Assembly (NCBI RefSeq): GCF_024346755.1
Contig: NZ_AP024862.1
Span: 744,001-808,000, forward strand
From: Vibrio aerogenes
GTDB lineage: Bacteria; Pseudomonadota; Gammaproteobacteria; Enterobacterales; Vibrionaceae
Reading direction: 5' to 3'
DNA length: 64,000 nucleotides
The notes beneath the pieces were generated by a model. The model was not told the origin of the DNA and searched no databases. It saw nothing but the letters and a program-made list of their open reading frames with translations. Shown piece by piece: positions 25,404-32,872 of the stretch (its first letter is position 1; each line of letters begins with the position of its first letter). The position numbers and the translations under genes are program-made.

Positions 25404-25431
25404 ATTTAACATAACGTATATAATGCGCACC
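25404..25431 (-). other. dif: Chromosomal dif site / right prophage junction (attR)
   Basis: Read on the - strand: XerC arm GGTGCGCATTA (25421-25431), centre TATACG (25415-25420), XerD arm TTATGTTAAAT (25404-25414). Both arms equal the E. coli and Vibrio dif consensus, so this is a functional-looking chromosome dimer resolution site. It marks the terminus of the replicon. Together with the left copy it brackets the prophage; the XerC arm would be the chromosome's own half and the XerD arm the phage's. Confidence 0.92.
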
Positions 25432-25537
25432 TTTATGAAATGGCCTGTCTGACTGCCGGGCAAGTTTTTGCCCCGTTATTTTGTGTGTTAAGGTGCACAA
25501 CTTCACAATAATTAACTGACGTCAGAGGTTTTTTAAC

Positions 25538-25915
25538 ATGCCCGTTGCACACTTTAAAGGCGATTTTTGTAACATCGACTCATTCAAGCCAACTTCAAAT
25601 ACACTGGATGGAATCAAAGAGATGAACAGAGTCATTAATATTTCTAATATGCTAGAACGCATTTTAGCTGGCGTTCCCTTGTTTCAACTTTTTGCTTCAA
25701 GAAGCCCTGCCGGTTCAATAGTTATAAATGGAAGTGTTTCTGTTGCAACAACCGGATACAACGTTACCAGATATGACTGGAACTTATTCTCTCAAGCTCT
25801 AAAAGGTGTCGGAGATGAGAGACGATCACAATTGCAAAAAATTGCCGGTGTAATGGCTTTTACTTCAAGTGGTAAAGATTATGATTTTTGGAGATGTGTT
25901 TCCAATGCGCTTTAA
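25538..25915 (+). CDS. Hypothetical protein next to dif
   Basis: 125 residues, preceded by CAGAGG and an AT-rich gap to ATG. Soluble, with a hydrophobic middle (ILAGVPLFQLF) and a Gly/Ser/Val segment (SRSPAGSIVINGSVSVATTGY). I recognise no family. It overlaps the following secreted protein gene by 11 bases, so the two form a pair. Position directly outside the right dif site suggests it may be cargo of an older dif-targeting element or a resident terminus gene. Confidence 0.6.
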   Translation: MPVAHFKGDFCNIDSFKPTSNTLDGIKEMNRVINISNMLERILAGVPLFQLFASRSPAGSIVINGSVSVATTGYNVTRYDWNLFSQALKGVGDERRSQLQKIAGVMAFTSSGKDYDFWRCVSNAL

Positions 25916-26408
25916 TAAGTTTTATCTGCTAACGTTACTCTGCATACCATTAACGAGCTATTCGACAACATGGGAAGCTCTACTGAAATCCAATGTAGAT
26001 CAAGCATATACGGAATTTAATGAGAAAATTGCCTACTGTAACGCCAATAAACAGCCACTGAAAAAAATCACAGATGACTGGTTTATCCATTTATCCAAAA
26101 ATGAAAAATTAGCCGCGGCAAGCTATATACAATATTTAGCTGACAAAGATTGTTGGGGAGACGCACTGACAAAATATGAATCAGCATTATTATCATATGC
26201 CGCTGAATCAAATGATAAGAAGCAGCTAAATGAAAGACTTTATTTCTCTAAGGTATACAGAAATAAAATGCTTGAAAATACTTTTAAAAATCTGGATGTG
26301 TCTGAACTAATGTCTTGGTATGAAAAAGAAGGTGGCGTTTCACCATTTGATTTTTTCGACTTTTTAATACAGTACCCAGAATTTCAGCATCCTGAACTTA
26401 AAAAATAA
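25905..26408 (+). CDS. Hypothetical secreted/periplasmic protein paired with the gene upstream
   Basis: 167 residues from ATG 25905 (the earlier frame start at 25869 would hide the signal peptide). N-terminal signal peptide MRFNKFYLLTLLCIPLTSYS, then a helical, charged body with three cysteines (IAYCNANKQ, DKDCWGD) and no transmembrane helix. No family recognised. The overlap with the upstream cytosolic protein recalls effector/immunity or toxin/chaperone pairs, but there is no motif to support that. Confidence 0.65.
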   Translation: MRFNKFYLLTLLCIPLTSYSTTWEALLKSNVDQAYTEFNEKIAYCNANKQPLKKITDDWFIHLSKNEKLAAASYIQYLADKDCWGDALTKYESALLSYAAESNDKKQLNERLYFSKVYRNKMLENTFKNLDVSELMSWYEKEGGVSPFDFFDFLIQYPEFQHPELKK

Positions 26409-26420
26409 TGACTCTGAATC

Positions 26421-26446
26421 AGCCGGGTTCCCTGCCCGGCTCTTTT
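26421..26446 (+). terminator. Rho-independent terminator
   Basis: AGCCGGG (26421-26427), 7-base loop, CCCGGCT (26435-26441), then CTTTT. Ends the two-gene unit beside dif, before the convergent queF. Confidence 0.75.
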
Positions 26447-26454
26447 CAGCATAA

Positions 26455-27276
26455 CTATTGCCGGTACTCCCTTTCGACACTCATTTCATCTTCAAAGTTG
26501 CTTCTGAATGGATTAATATCTAATCCGCCACGACGCGTATAACGGGCAAAAACCGTCAGTTGGTCTGGTGAACAACAGCGCTTGATATCAGAGAATATTC
26601 GCTCGACACACTGTTCGTGAAACTCATTATGCTCTCTGAAAGAAATGATATACCGAAGTAGTTTTTCCCGGTTGATTGCTTTACCTTTGTACTTAATATA
26701 CACGCTTCCCCAATCAGGCTGATGTGTAACAAGACAGTTGGATTTCAGCAAATGGGAACACAAGCTTTCTTCTGCGTGTGTTTCTGATACTGAACCCTGC
26801 AGAAGATTTTCGTCGTAGTCATAAGAATTCACTTCAATATCTAAATCATCTATGCATTCAAAAGTCGTATTGACCCGGGGTGAAAAATCCCGGTTTACAT
26901 TCAATAATTTTACTTCTACATCACCTTCTGCTGCCTGACTTAAGTCCCGAACTAACATGGAAACTAATTCGTCTTCAGACGAAATCCTCGTTTGATTCAG
27001 GCTATTCAGATAAAGCTTGAATGATTTCGATTCAATAAGATTGAGGCTGTTTGCCGGAATGATAAATTCTGCCACAGCAACCATTGGTTTCCCTTTTAAA
27101 TTTAGCCAGGACAGCTCATAGCCAGTCCATAAATCATACCCGGAAAAGCAGTGATTCTGACAGTCAGTGATATTTTCCCTGCCATAAGCCCGGGGGATTG
27201 GATCCAATAGTTCTGGTGAGTATGTTGATATATAACTCGTTTTTTTTCCGAGGTTTTTTGAATATGCTGTATTCAT
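26455..27276 (-). CDS. queF: NADPH-dependent 7-cyano-7-deazaguanine reductase QueF
   Basis: 273 residues, the long (YqcD/QueF type II) form of two tandem tunnelling folds. It reduces the nitrile of preQ0 to the amine preQ1, a step of queuosine tRNA modification. Visible marks: ESKSFKLYLNSLNQTR in the first half (substrate pocket), HLLKSNCLVTHQPDWGSVYI with the catalytic Cys that forms the thioimide, and FREHNEFHEQCVERIF / YTRRGGLDINPFRS in the second half. It is downstream of a VUT-family transporter and an HTH regulator on the same strand, with 17 bases between it and the transporter. Linking import of a precursor to its reduction suggests salvage of preQ0. Confidence 0.92.
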   Translation of the reverse strand: MNTAYSKNLGKKTSYISTYSPELLDPIPRAYGRENITDCQNHCFSGYDLWTGYELSWLNLKGKPMVAVAEFIIPANSLNLIESKSFKLYLNSLNQTRISSEDELVSMLVRDLSQAAEGDVEVKLLNVNRDFSPRVNTTFECIDDLDIEVNSYDYDENLLQGSVSETHAEESLCSHLLKSNCLVTHQPDWGSVYIKYKGKAINREKLLRYIISFREHNEFHEQCVERIFSDIKRCCSPDQLTVFARYTRRGGLDINPFRSNFEDEMSVEREYRQ

Positions 27277-27293
27277 AATTATCCGTTCAATAA

Positions 27294-28148
27294 CTATCCG
27301 TTGATGTATTTATTAAATATTTTACGTGCACCATAAATAGGTCCGATGCCTGCAATCGCATAAAGAGATTTCACAAACACCTGACACAAGAACATATTAA
27401 CCATGACTGATGTACTCAGCACATGATGAAATGCCAGAAATACAAAAATAGCGCTATCAAAAAGAGAGGCAAAAAATGTACTGAAAAATACTCTTATGAT
27501 TAAACGCTCACCATTAGTCAGCAGTTTGATTTTCTGTAAAAGGTAAGCATTAATATTTTCTGAGATAAAATATGAAAGAATTGACGCAACAAAAACTGAG
27601 TTTATTCCATCAACAATCACTTTGTAACTTTCGTTCAACGTTTCCCATTCACTGATTGTTGGTGCGTAACGGGACAAGTTCAGCATCATCAGAAAACAAA
27701 TGTTAATTGCTGTCGAGAGAACAATGGCTGTTCTGGCCATTCTTAAGCCATAAAATTCATTCAGGATATCAACTAAAACAAATGAAACCGGATACAAGAA
27801 AATGGCAAACGGAACAACAAAGCCACTGCTGCCAACCTCAATCGGTTTCACGCCACTGATATTAGACAATGTAAACAATGCTGAAAGCATCGTCGTGATT
27901 ATGGCAAATGTAATCCAGTATATTTCTTTACGTTCCTTAATCTCATATGCCCCCTGAAAACCTTTTGCACTATAAAGTTTCCTGCACACTTCTTTTGTTT
28001 CTGTATGAGTTAAGTCATCCGCGACTGCAGTATTGAATATTTCTGCCAGCGGAATTGATAACTGCTTGCCAGTTGCCAAAACCATCACGTTTGCAACTTG
28101 TTCCGGATGTTTGCTAAAACCAATCAGTTTGTATTTTTTATTATGCAT
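27294..28148 (-). CDS. Queuosine-precursor transporter, VUT family (YhhQ-like)
   Basis: 284 residues from ATG at 28148, with GGAAAGGG upstream; the longer frame to 28175 lies inside the regulator gene. A soluble N-terminal part of about 80 residues precedes six or so transmembrane helices (WITFAIITTMLSALFTLS, VVPFAIFLYPVSFVLVDIL with the family EFYG motif, IVLSTAINICFLMML, SVFVASILSYFISENINAYL, FFSTFFASLFDSAIFVFLAF). YhhQ in E. coli takes up preQ0/preQ1. The N-terminal extension (LIGFSKHPEQVANVMVLATG) is unusual compared with the ~220-residue E. coli protein. Start overlaps the regulator's stop. Confidence 0.85.
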   Translation of the reverse strand: MHNKKYKLIGFSKHPEQVANVMVLATGKQLSIPLAEIFNTAVADDLTHTETKEVCRKLYSAKGFQGAYEIKERKEIYWITFAIITTMLSALFTLSNISGVKPIEVGSSGFVVPFAIFLYPVSFVLVDILNEFYGLRMARTAIVLSTAINICFLMMLNLSRYAPTISEWETLNESYKVIVDGINSVFVASILSYFISENINAYLLQKIKLLTNGERLIIRVFFSTFFASLFDSAIFVFLAFHHVLSTSVMVNMFLCQVFVKSLYAIAGIGPIYGARKIFNKYING

Positions 28149-28740
28149 GAACCCTTTCCTCTCTGATACTGCCAATCAGTATATCCTGCTCTCTCAGAAC
28201 ATAACTTGCAGGTACTATTTTTATCTCAGCGTGAGGACATAAAATAACCAAATCATCAATATGGTCTCTCTTAAACCGTTCAATCACTAATAAACTACCG
28301 ATATCGTAATCATTATGTATTTTCTTGGTAATTTTCAGACCAATGATATTCGTTCCCTCTGAGAAAAAATATGTAGATGGATAACTGACAATTAACTCAC
28401 CGATATAACCATTTAAATTATCAATTAATTCGACCTCTGTTAACACAGGGATACACAGTGGATTTTTATTACCATCTGTTGAAATAAGACTATTTTTGTA
28501 TTCAATTGACTCCAAACAACCTTCTTCAATCACAGAGCAGGTTGTTCCAAAAAAATCAGCAATTTTTTCTATTGTTTGAGTCTGTATTCTGTCAACTTTT
28601 CCATCAAGAATGTTATATAACGTTGTTCTGGTTATTCCTGTTCTTTCTGAAAAAGATTTCTTTGTTTCGTTGCGGCTTTTAATACCATAGGAAAGATTAT
28701 TCTTAATATTATCAATTTTGTCTTTCTTACTTATTTTCAT
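28141..28740 (-). CDS. XRE-family regulator with LexA/S24-like C-terminal domain
   Basis: 199 residues. N-terminal HTH (KSFSERTGITRTTLYNILDGKVDRIQTQTIEKIADFFG, about 28-65). The C-terminal half has the beta pattern of S24-type dimerisation domains (NIIGLKITKKIHNDYDIGSLLVIERF... and VLREQDILIGSIRE), but no obvious Ser-Lys self-cleavage pair. First gene of the regulator-transporter-queF operon, overlapping the transporter by eight bases, so it most likely controls that operon; a ligand such as a deazapurine could bind the C-terminal domain (inference). Confidence 0.78.
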   Translation of the reverse strand: MKISKKDKIDNIKNNLSYGIKSRNETKKSFSERTGITRTTLYNILDGKVDRIQTQTIEKIADFFGTTCSVIEEGCLESIEYKNSLISTDGNKNPLCIPVLTEVELIDNLNGYIGELIVSYPSTYFFSEGTNIIGLKITKKIHNDYDIGSLLVIERFKRDHIDDLVILCPHAEIKIVPASYVLREQDILIGSIREERVHA

Positions 28741-29111
28741 CCTGTCTCCATACTATACACTGAAAGTGTTGACACGCTATACAAATTATTTTTTGTGACA
28801 CACATCATATTTAAAGCCTGCAAGACTGAACACAAATAGCATGAATTTGTACAATATCTATTATTAGCTTATGAACACTTTACTATTATTAATGACATGA
28901 ATCTTTATTGATGACATTGGTAATATATTAAGTTAACTAACTTATAATAATACAAATTTATATATAGTGATACTTCTCTGTGTATATAAAGCTATTAATT
29001 GTCTTATAGATCTATATTTTAAGATCATAGATATAAAGAGAACTTATAAATTCTTATTCTGATGTAAGTTTCATTAATTAATTCAGTATACCAAGATAAG
29101 GAAGTTTTCAT
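28741..29111. other. AT-rich divergent intergenic region
   Basis: 371 bases, very AT-rich (many TATA/ATTA tracts between 28880 and 29050), between the divergent regulator operon and a small gene. It should hold both promoters. I see no convincing gene or RNA; a silenced, H-NS-type region is possible. Confidence 0.45.
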
Positions 29112-29363
29112 ATGTCCGGTATAGAAACGCTTAAAAATAACTATCTACCAGTGATTAACGCTCAAATTCAATGTATCAATGAGCTGTCTTCAGAGATCCG
29201 GCAAGAAAGACTGGCACTGGTTTACAATGAAAGTGACTACTGCATAGAAAAAATTAATGCAGAATTATCAGCCTCTGACCACACAACGATCCTGTTCCAG
29301 GGGAAAGGCAGAGCATGCCATGTATTTTTGAACGGATATCTTGCTTCGTTTATGACAAAGTAA
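29112..29363 (+). CDS. Small hypothetical protein
   Basis: 83 residues with a good ribosome site (AAGGAAG, 7 bases before ATG). Helical N-terminal two thirds (IETLKNNYLPVINAQIQCINELSSEI), then a short strand-rich end (TTILFQGKGRACHVFLNGYL). Soluble; no known motif. AT-rich upstream DNA and lack of operon partners suggest a horizontally acquired or lineage-specific gene. Confidence 0.55.
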   Translation: MSGIETLKNNYLPVINAQIQCINELSSEIRQERLALVYNESDYCIEKINAELSASDHTTILFQGKGRACHVFLNGYLASFMTK

Positions 29364-30047
29364 TCTGTAAGAATAACCACCAAATTTTACTTTGTACTCA
29401 CAGATGTGAATCTAATCCAGATTTTATATCCTGCACTTCAGAAAGCTCCCTGCCTCTATTCATCTGGCCATGTGCCATCGTCAGGTATAAAGTGAATGCT
29501 GATGTCTTTGTGAAAACAATTTTATCATATTAGCCTGACTTCTAATCTGTATTGACCCTTCACATCAAACCACCAGTCCCAACATTCCCTCATGCTACCT
29601 TTCAGGTAACCCAGCCATGCAATCAATGTGACAACATCACACATCAGAATAATCTCCCTCATATCGATCCTTATTAGATCCAGATTGAAAAAAGAGTACA
29701 AAACCGTTTATAAACCACGCGGAGAAAAGTGATTTAATCTAATATAAACCATTGATTTAATTAATAAAATAAATAAACCACGCTCTGGTTAACAAATAAG
29801 ATCAACTTATTTTTTTCTGGAAAATAACAAGATATAACAGCCCTTTCTATGAAAGCGAGTCTTTACTTATCGATGTGGTGATTTAGGATAACAGGAGGTC
29901 AAAAAGAAGTGCTCAAGCTATCCATGGGCGCTGAAACAAGAGCATCCACGCCCTTGTATGTACCGGCCTGCTCCACCAGACGCAGTCAGAAGATCAATTA
30001 ATTTTCCAGATTGGTATAAGCTTGAGGGAAAACAGGAGCTGGAATGA
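29364..30047. other. Gene-poor region with degenerate repeat fragments
   Basis: 684 bases with no supportable gene (a short open frame at 29315-29533 has no ribosome site). From about 29925 to 30020 it contains pieces resembling the repeats near 40.4 kb and 51.3 kb: ACAAGAGCATCC, CGCCCTTGTAT and CCAGATTGGTATAAG. These look like decayed copies of a shared intergenic element. Confidence 0.45.
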
Positions 30048-30075
30048 AAAAGGCTCTCATATCTGAGAGCCTTTT
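30048..30075. terminator. Rho-independent terminator of the TraF-like gene
   Basis: Twelve-pair stem AAAAGGCTCTCA / TGAGAGCCTTTT with a TATC loop; T-rich on the - strand side, where it follows the gene ending at 30112. Confidence 0.8.
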
Positions 30076-30111
30076 CAAAAAAACGATATCCGAAATTCGG
30101 CAGGAGAAATA

Positions 30112-31263
30112 TTAGTATGACGCTAAGAAATTGATGTAAGCCCCCATAGCATTTGAGTTGGTATAACTACCGGCAACATCAACCTCAAGACCCAATATAG
30201 CGACTCCCGCACCTGCCGTAAAAGTATTTTCTGAACCACTATAAGCCAGGTTTTTCTTATACCCTGCCCTGAGTTTCATTTGCCGTAAATCAACCTCACC
30301 ACCAATTCGAAGCATTTGGGTGTTGTCGTCAAAGCCGGTATAGTGCTCTTCTTCATTCAGATCTAAATCAGCGCTCACAGAAACATAATCACCAACTAAT
30401 CCAACACCAACAGTATATTGCGGCCCTAATTGATAAGCGTATTGAAGATCACTTTTACCAGAGATGTTTGAGGCGACTCTTGCCGTTTGAATATCCTGAG
30501 ATATCAGGTTTGTTGCGGCAAATCCAACTCTGAATGGCCCATAAAACCACAAAGCACCAAAATCCAAATTAATTGCAGTATCACCTTTGCCATTTTTATC
30601 AGCATCGGTAATGTCATAATTTTCCAGGCTGGCTTCATAAACATAAGTATTGATGTATTGAAGCTTAGGAGAAATACCAAAAGAAACATGCTGACCTAAA
30701 AATGTTTGATATTTCGCCAGTGACAGGCCGACTTCTGTGACAGCAACAGTCACAATATCGACGGTGCTTCGCTGAGCGTTCTGAAGTACTGTCGCCCCAC
30801 TTGTTTCAATTGCCGGCGCAGCATAGACTTCAGCATAAGTCTTACCAAATAAGTTCATCGACATGTATTTATTTGGAATACCAAAAGCGACAGCTCCACC
30901 AATATTTGCCCTGACTTCAGTACCCGCCAGATTATCAAGCTGATTCTGTAATTCAGGCGCAACACTTGTATCACCACCGGACAATTGGTCAATCAGTCCA
31001 CCAATATCATCAAGTGTTCCGGTAATATCGTCCGGATCATCGTAAGTAAAACCAACACTTGGCAAAATCATTCCGGCATCATCGCTTCTGCGGTAAATCG
31101 CAACAATCGCCGGATTATAAAACGGAGCGGTCAGGTAGTTGGCTGAAACAACACCTGTACCACCCATTGCATCACCTCTGGCTTCAACTGCATGTGAGGC
31201 GGCAAAGCTACCAGATGAAAAAACTAACAATGAAGGAACCAGATATTTTAATTTAATTTTCAT
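30112..31263 (-). CDS. TraF-like outer membrane beta-barrel protein
   Basis: 383 residues from ATG at 31263, which begins a signal peptide (KIKLKYLVPSLLVFSSGSFAA). Mature start SHAVEARGDAMGGTGVVSANYLTAPFYNPA is the hallmark of the TraF_2 group annotated as conjugal transfer protein TraF, which are actually FadL/OmpP1-like barrels; the GGTG and NPA motifs match. The rest is alternating beta strands ending in ...ASY with aromatic C-terminal residue, as outer membrane barrels do. No conjugation genes are nearby, so a role in transport or envelope function is more likely. It lies 62 bases downstream of the vxr genes on the same strand. Confidence 0.8.
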   Translation of the reverse strand: MKIKLKYLVPSLLVFSSGSFAASHAVEARGDAMGGTGVVSANYLTAPFYNPAIVAIYRRSDDAGMILPSVGFTYDDPDDITGTLDDIGGLIDQLSGGDTSVAPELQNQLDNLAGTEVRANIGGAVAFGIPNKYMSMNLFGKTYAEVYAAPAIETSGATVLQNAQRSTVDIVTVAVTEVGLSLAKYQTFLGQHVSFGISPKLQYINTYVYEASLENYDITDADKNGKGDTAINLDFGALWFYGPFRVGFAATNLISQDIQTARVASNISGKSDLQYAYQLGPQYTVGVGLVGDYVSVSADLDLNEEEHYTGFDDNTQMLRIGGEVDLRQMKLRAGYKKNLAYSGSENTFTAGAGVAILGLEVDVAGSYTNSNAMGAYINFLASY

Positions 31264-31324
31264 AACCAATCTAAAGTGAAATGAATGCCTAATCTTATAA
31301 CGGTACATTGTTATATAACTTGAG

Positions 31325-32212
31325 CTATTCCTCTAGAGAAATATTGTAGTTTTTACTAATTACTTGAGATTGCTCTATAGTTATTGGTCCCTGCCAGCGT
31401 TGATGATTCATTGATACCGCCAAGATATACCGGTCTGGCGGGAGGATTTTATCCGGCAAGTGTGTCGGATAACTGGACTCATACGTTTTTCGCCATACTT
31501 CTGAATATTTGCCTCCCCGAAAGTTATACATAGAAACCCTCATTTTGGGGAGTGGGCAATATGGATTTGGAATCGCTGTTTTTGTCACGCCCCACTGATC
31601 TTTCGAAGTCCAGTGAATTTTGTGATAAGTCTTTGGATGCTCAAGAATGATCCAGGTGCTCCAGGAATCTCCCGACTGGCGGGAGATAATTAAGCGATAC
31701 AACCCCATATCCAGGCGGTTATTCAAATTATAGCGTTTGACATAGGCAAGAGCCTTTTTATCAGTGACATTGTCACTATTCAATCTGGAGAAAGAAGTAT
31801 CCAGAGATATTGAGTGATCCAGCCATTTCGTCAATGAAATATCTTTTATTTGTGACGTTGTAACTAATTCAATCAACAACTGATACGCGTCTCTTCCGGG
31901 GCTCTGTATCTCGATACGTCTGACTGCCAGTGACTGTATCCAATCAGGAAAAGATGACTGGACCAGACTTTTGCCACAGTCAACATCCAGTGACTGTAGC
32001 AGCAAGTCATTCAGATGATTCGTTAAATCTGAACTACGCTGGCTCTGCCAGACTTCTACCATAGAATCAAACATTTCTGATAAATGGTTATCAAGTAAAT
32101 GTTCATGAGCTTTCGTCAACGGTGTACTCTGCTCGAACCACTCAGCATGAGCAACGCTTCCCGCCATGAATAAAGCCAAACTTTGAATAACCGCAATAAG
32201 GAGTTTACGCAT
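31325..32212 (-). CDS. vxrC: DUF2861 periplasmic protein of the vxr operon
   Basis: 295 residues with a signal peptide (LLIAVIQSLALFMAGSVAHA). The body (LLDNHLSEMFDSMVEVWQ, DVDCGKSLVQSSFPDWIQSL, YRLIISRQSGDSWSTWIILEHP) matches the DUF2861 family, which to my knowledge is almost confined to Vibrionaceae. It starts three bases after the response regulator VxrB. In V. cholerae the gene after vxrB is part of the vxrABCDE operon governing cell-wall stress and type VI secretion; the symbol rests on that synteny. Function unknown; a periplasmic partner of the VxrA sensor is plausible. Confidence 0.75.
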   Translation of the reverse strand: MRKLLIAVIQSLALFMAGSVAHAEWFEQSTPLTKAHEHLLDNHLSEMFDSMVEVWQSQRSSDLTNHLNDLLLQSLDVDCGKSLVQSSFPDWIQSLAVRRIEIQSPGRDAYQLLIELVTTSQIKDISLTKWLDHSISLDTSFSRLNSDNVTDKKALAYVKRYNLNNRLDMGLYRLIISRQSGDSWSTWIILEHPKTYHKIHWTSKDQWGVTKTAIPNPYCPLPKMRVSMYNFRGGKYSEVWRKTYESSYPTHLPDKILPPDRYILAVSMNHQRWQGPITIEQSQVISKNYNISLEE

Positions 32213-32215
32213 AAA

Positions 32216-32872
32216 TCAGGCTTTCATCTTGTACCCGACACCACGCAATGTTTCGATCTCCAGTCCGGGTAACTTTTGCCGAAGCTGTAAGACATGCGTG
32301 TCAACCGTCCGTGTTGTCGGGAAGTGATTATATCCCCAAACATGATCCAGCAATTCATCGCGGGTAAAAACACGCCCCAGGTTACTGGCTAAAAACAACA
32401 GCAAATCAAATTCAGTCCGGGTCAAAGTAACAAGTTCGCCTTTATAGTTTACCTCACGGGTTGCTTTGTCGATGATCAGATCGGTCGTTGCAACTTTAGA
32501 GTCATCATTCTGACCATCCGGCATGCGGAGCTGAGCACGGATTCGGGCAAAAAGTTCAGCTTCGGCAAATGGTTTAGTCAGATAATCATTTGCACCAGAA
32601 TCTAACCCAGCCACTTTATCTTTTACGGTGACAAGTGCCGTTAAAAGAATCACCGGAATATCTTTCAGTTTTTTCCAGTCTTCCAGATGCTCAACGGAAT
32701 CGCCATCCGGTAATTGCCTGTCCAGAATCACTAAGTCCGCTTGCTCCCAACATGGTTTTACTTCTGCGATTGTTTCTGCATGCAGACAGTTATATCCGGC
32801 TTGCTCCAGACTAACCAGCAGTCCGTCAGCCAAGTTTTTATCATCTTCAACAAGAAGTAACGTTTGTTTCAC
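32216..32872 (-). CDS. vxrB: Response regulator VxrB (WigR), OmpR family
   Basis: 218 residues from GTG at 32872 (GGAGA six bases upstream); this gives the usual start VKQTLLLVEDDKNLADGLL, whereas the longer frame to 32908 adds an unnatural N-terminus. Receiver domain: acidic pair LVEDD, phosphoacceptor Asp in VILDRQLPDGD, LTA and the Lys in YLTKPF. C-terminal winged helix: ELVTLTRTEFDLLLFLASN, TRTVDTHVLQLRQKL, RGVGYKM. Overlaps vxrA by 26 bases. Known role in Vibrio: with VxrA it responds to cell-wall damage, controlling wall synthesis, biofilm and type VI secretion genes. Confidence 0.9.
   Translation of the reverse strand: MKQTLLLVEDDKNLADGLLVSLEQAGYNCLHAETIAEVKPCWEQADLVILDRQLPDGDSVEHLEDWKKLKDIPVILLTALVTVKDKVAGLDSGANDYLTKPFAEAELFARIRAQLRMPDGQNDDSKVATTDLIIDKATREVNYKGELVTLTRTEFDLLLFLASNLGRVFTRDELLDHVWGYNHFPTTRTVDTHVLQLRQKLPGLEIETLRGVGYKMKA

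Larger units (their letters stand above)
14053..25420. mobile_element. Corticovirus-like (PM2-type) tailless prophage integrated at dif
   Basis: About 11.37 kb between two directly repeated dif-type sites, close to the ~10 kb of PM2. Contents in order: repressor (-), structured leader, small protein, RepA-like initiator, origin region, early proteins, packaging ATPase, capsid protein, a string of very small membrane proteins, spike-like module, muralytic enzyme and lysis-size proteins, basic peptide, then AIPR and DUF3653 genes on the - strand. No integrase, terminase, portal or tail genes are present, which excludes tailed phages. Lack of an integrase with dif flanks points to use of host XerC/XerD. 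All morphogenesis frames look intact, so the element may be viable. Confidence 0.87.

Noticed and set aside
25492..25516. A second dif-like sequence (GGTGCACAACT then TCACAA) 60 bases right of dif, in inverted orientation.
   Set aside because: Only part of the XerC arm matches and the XerD arm fails; not good enough to call another attachment site.
30112..31263. TraF annotation as evidence for a conjugative element.
   Set aside because: No other transfer genes; the protein is a FadL/OmpP1-like barrel sharing only the family name.
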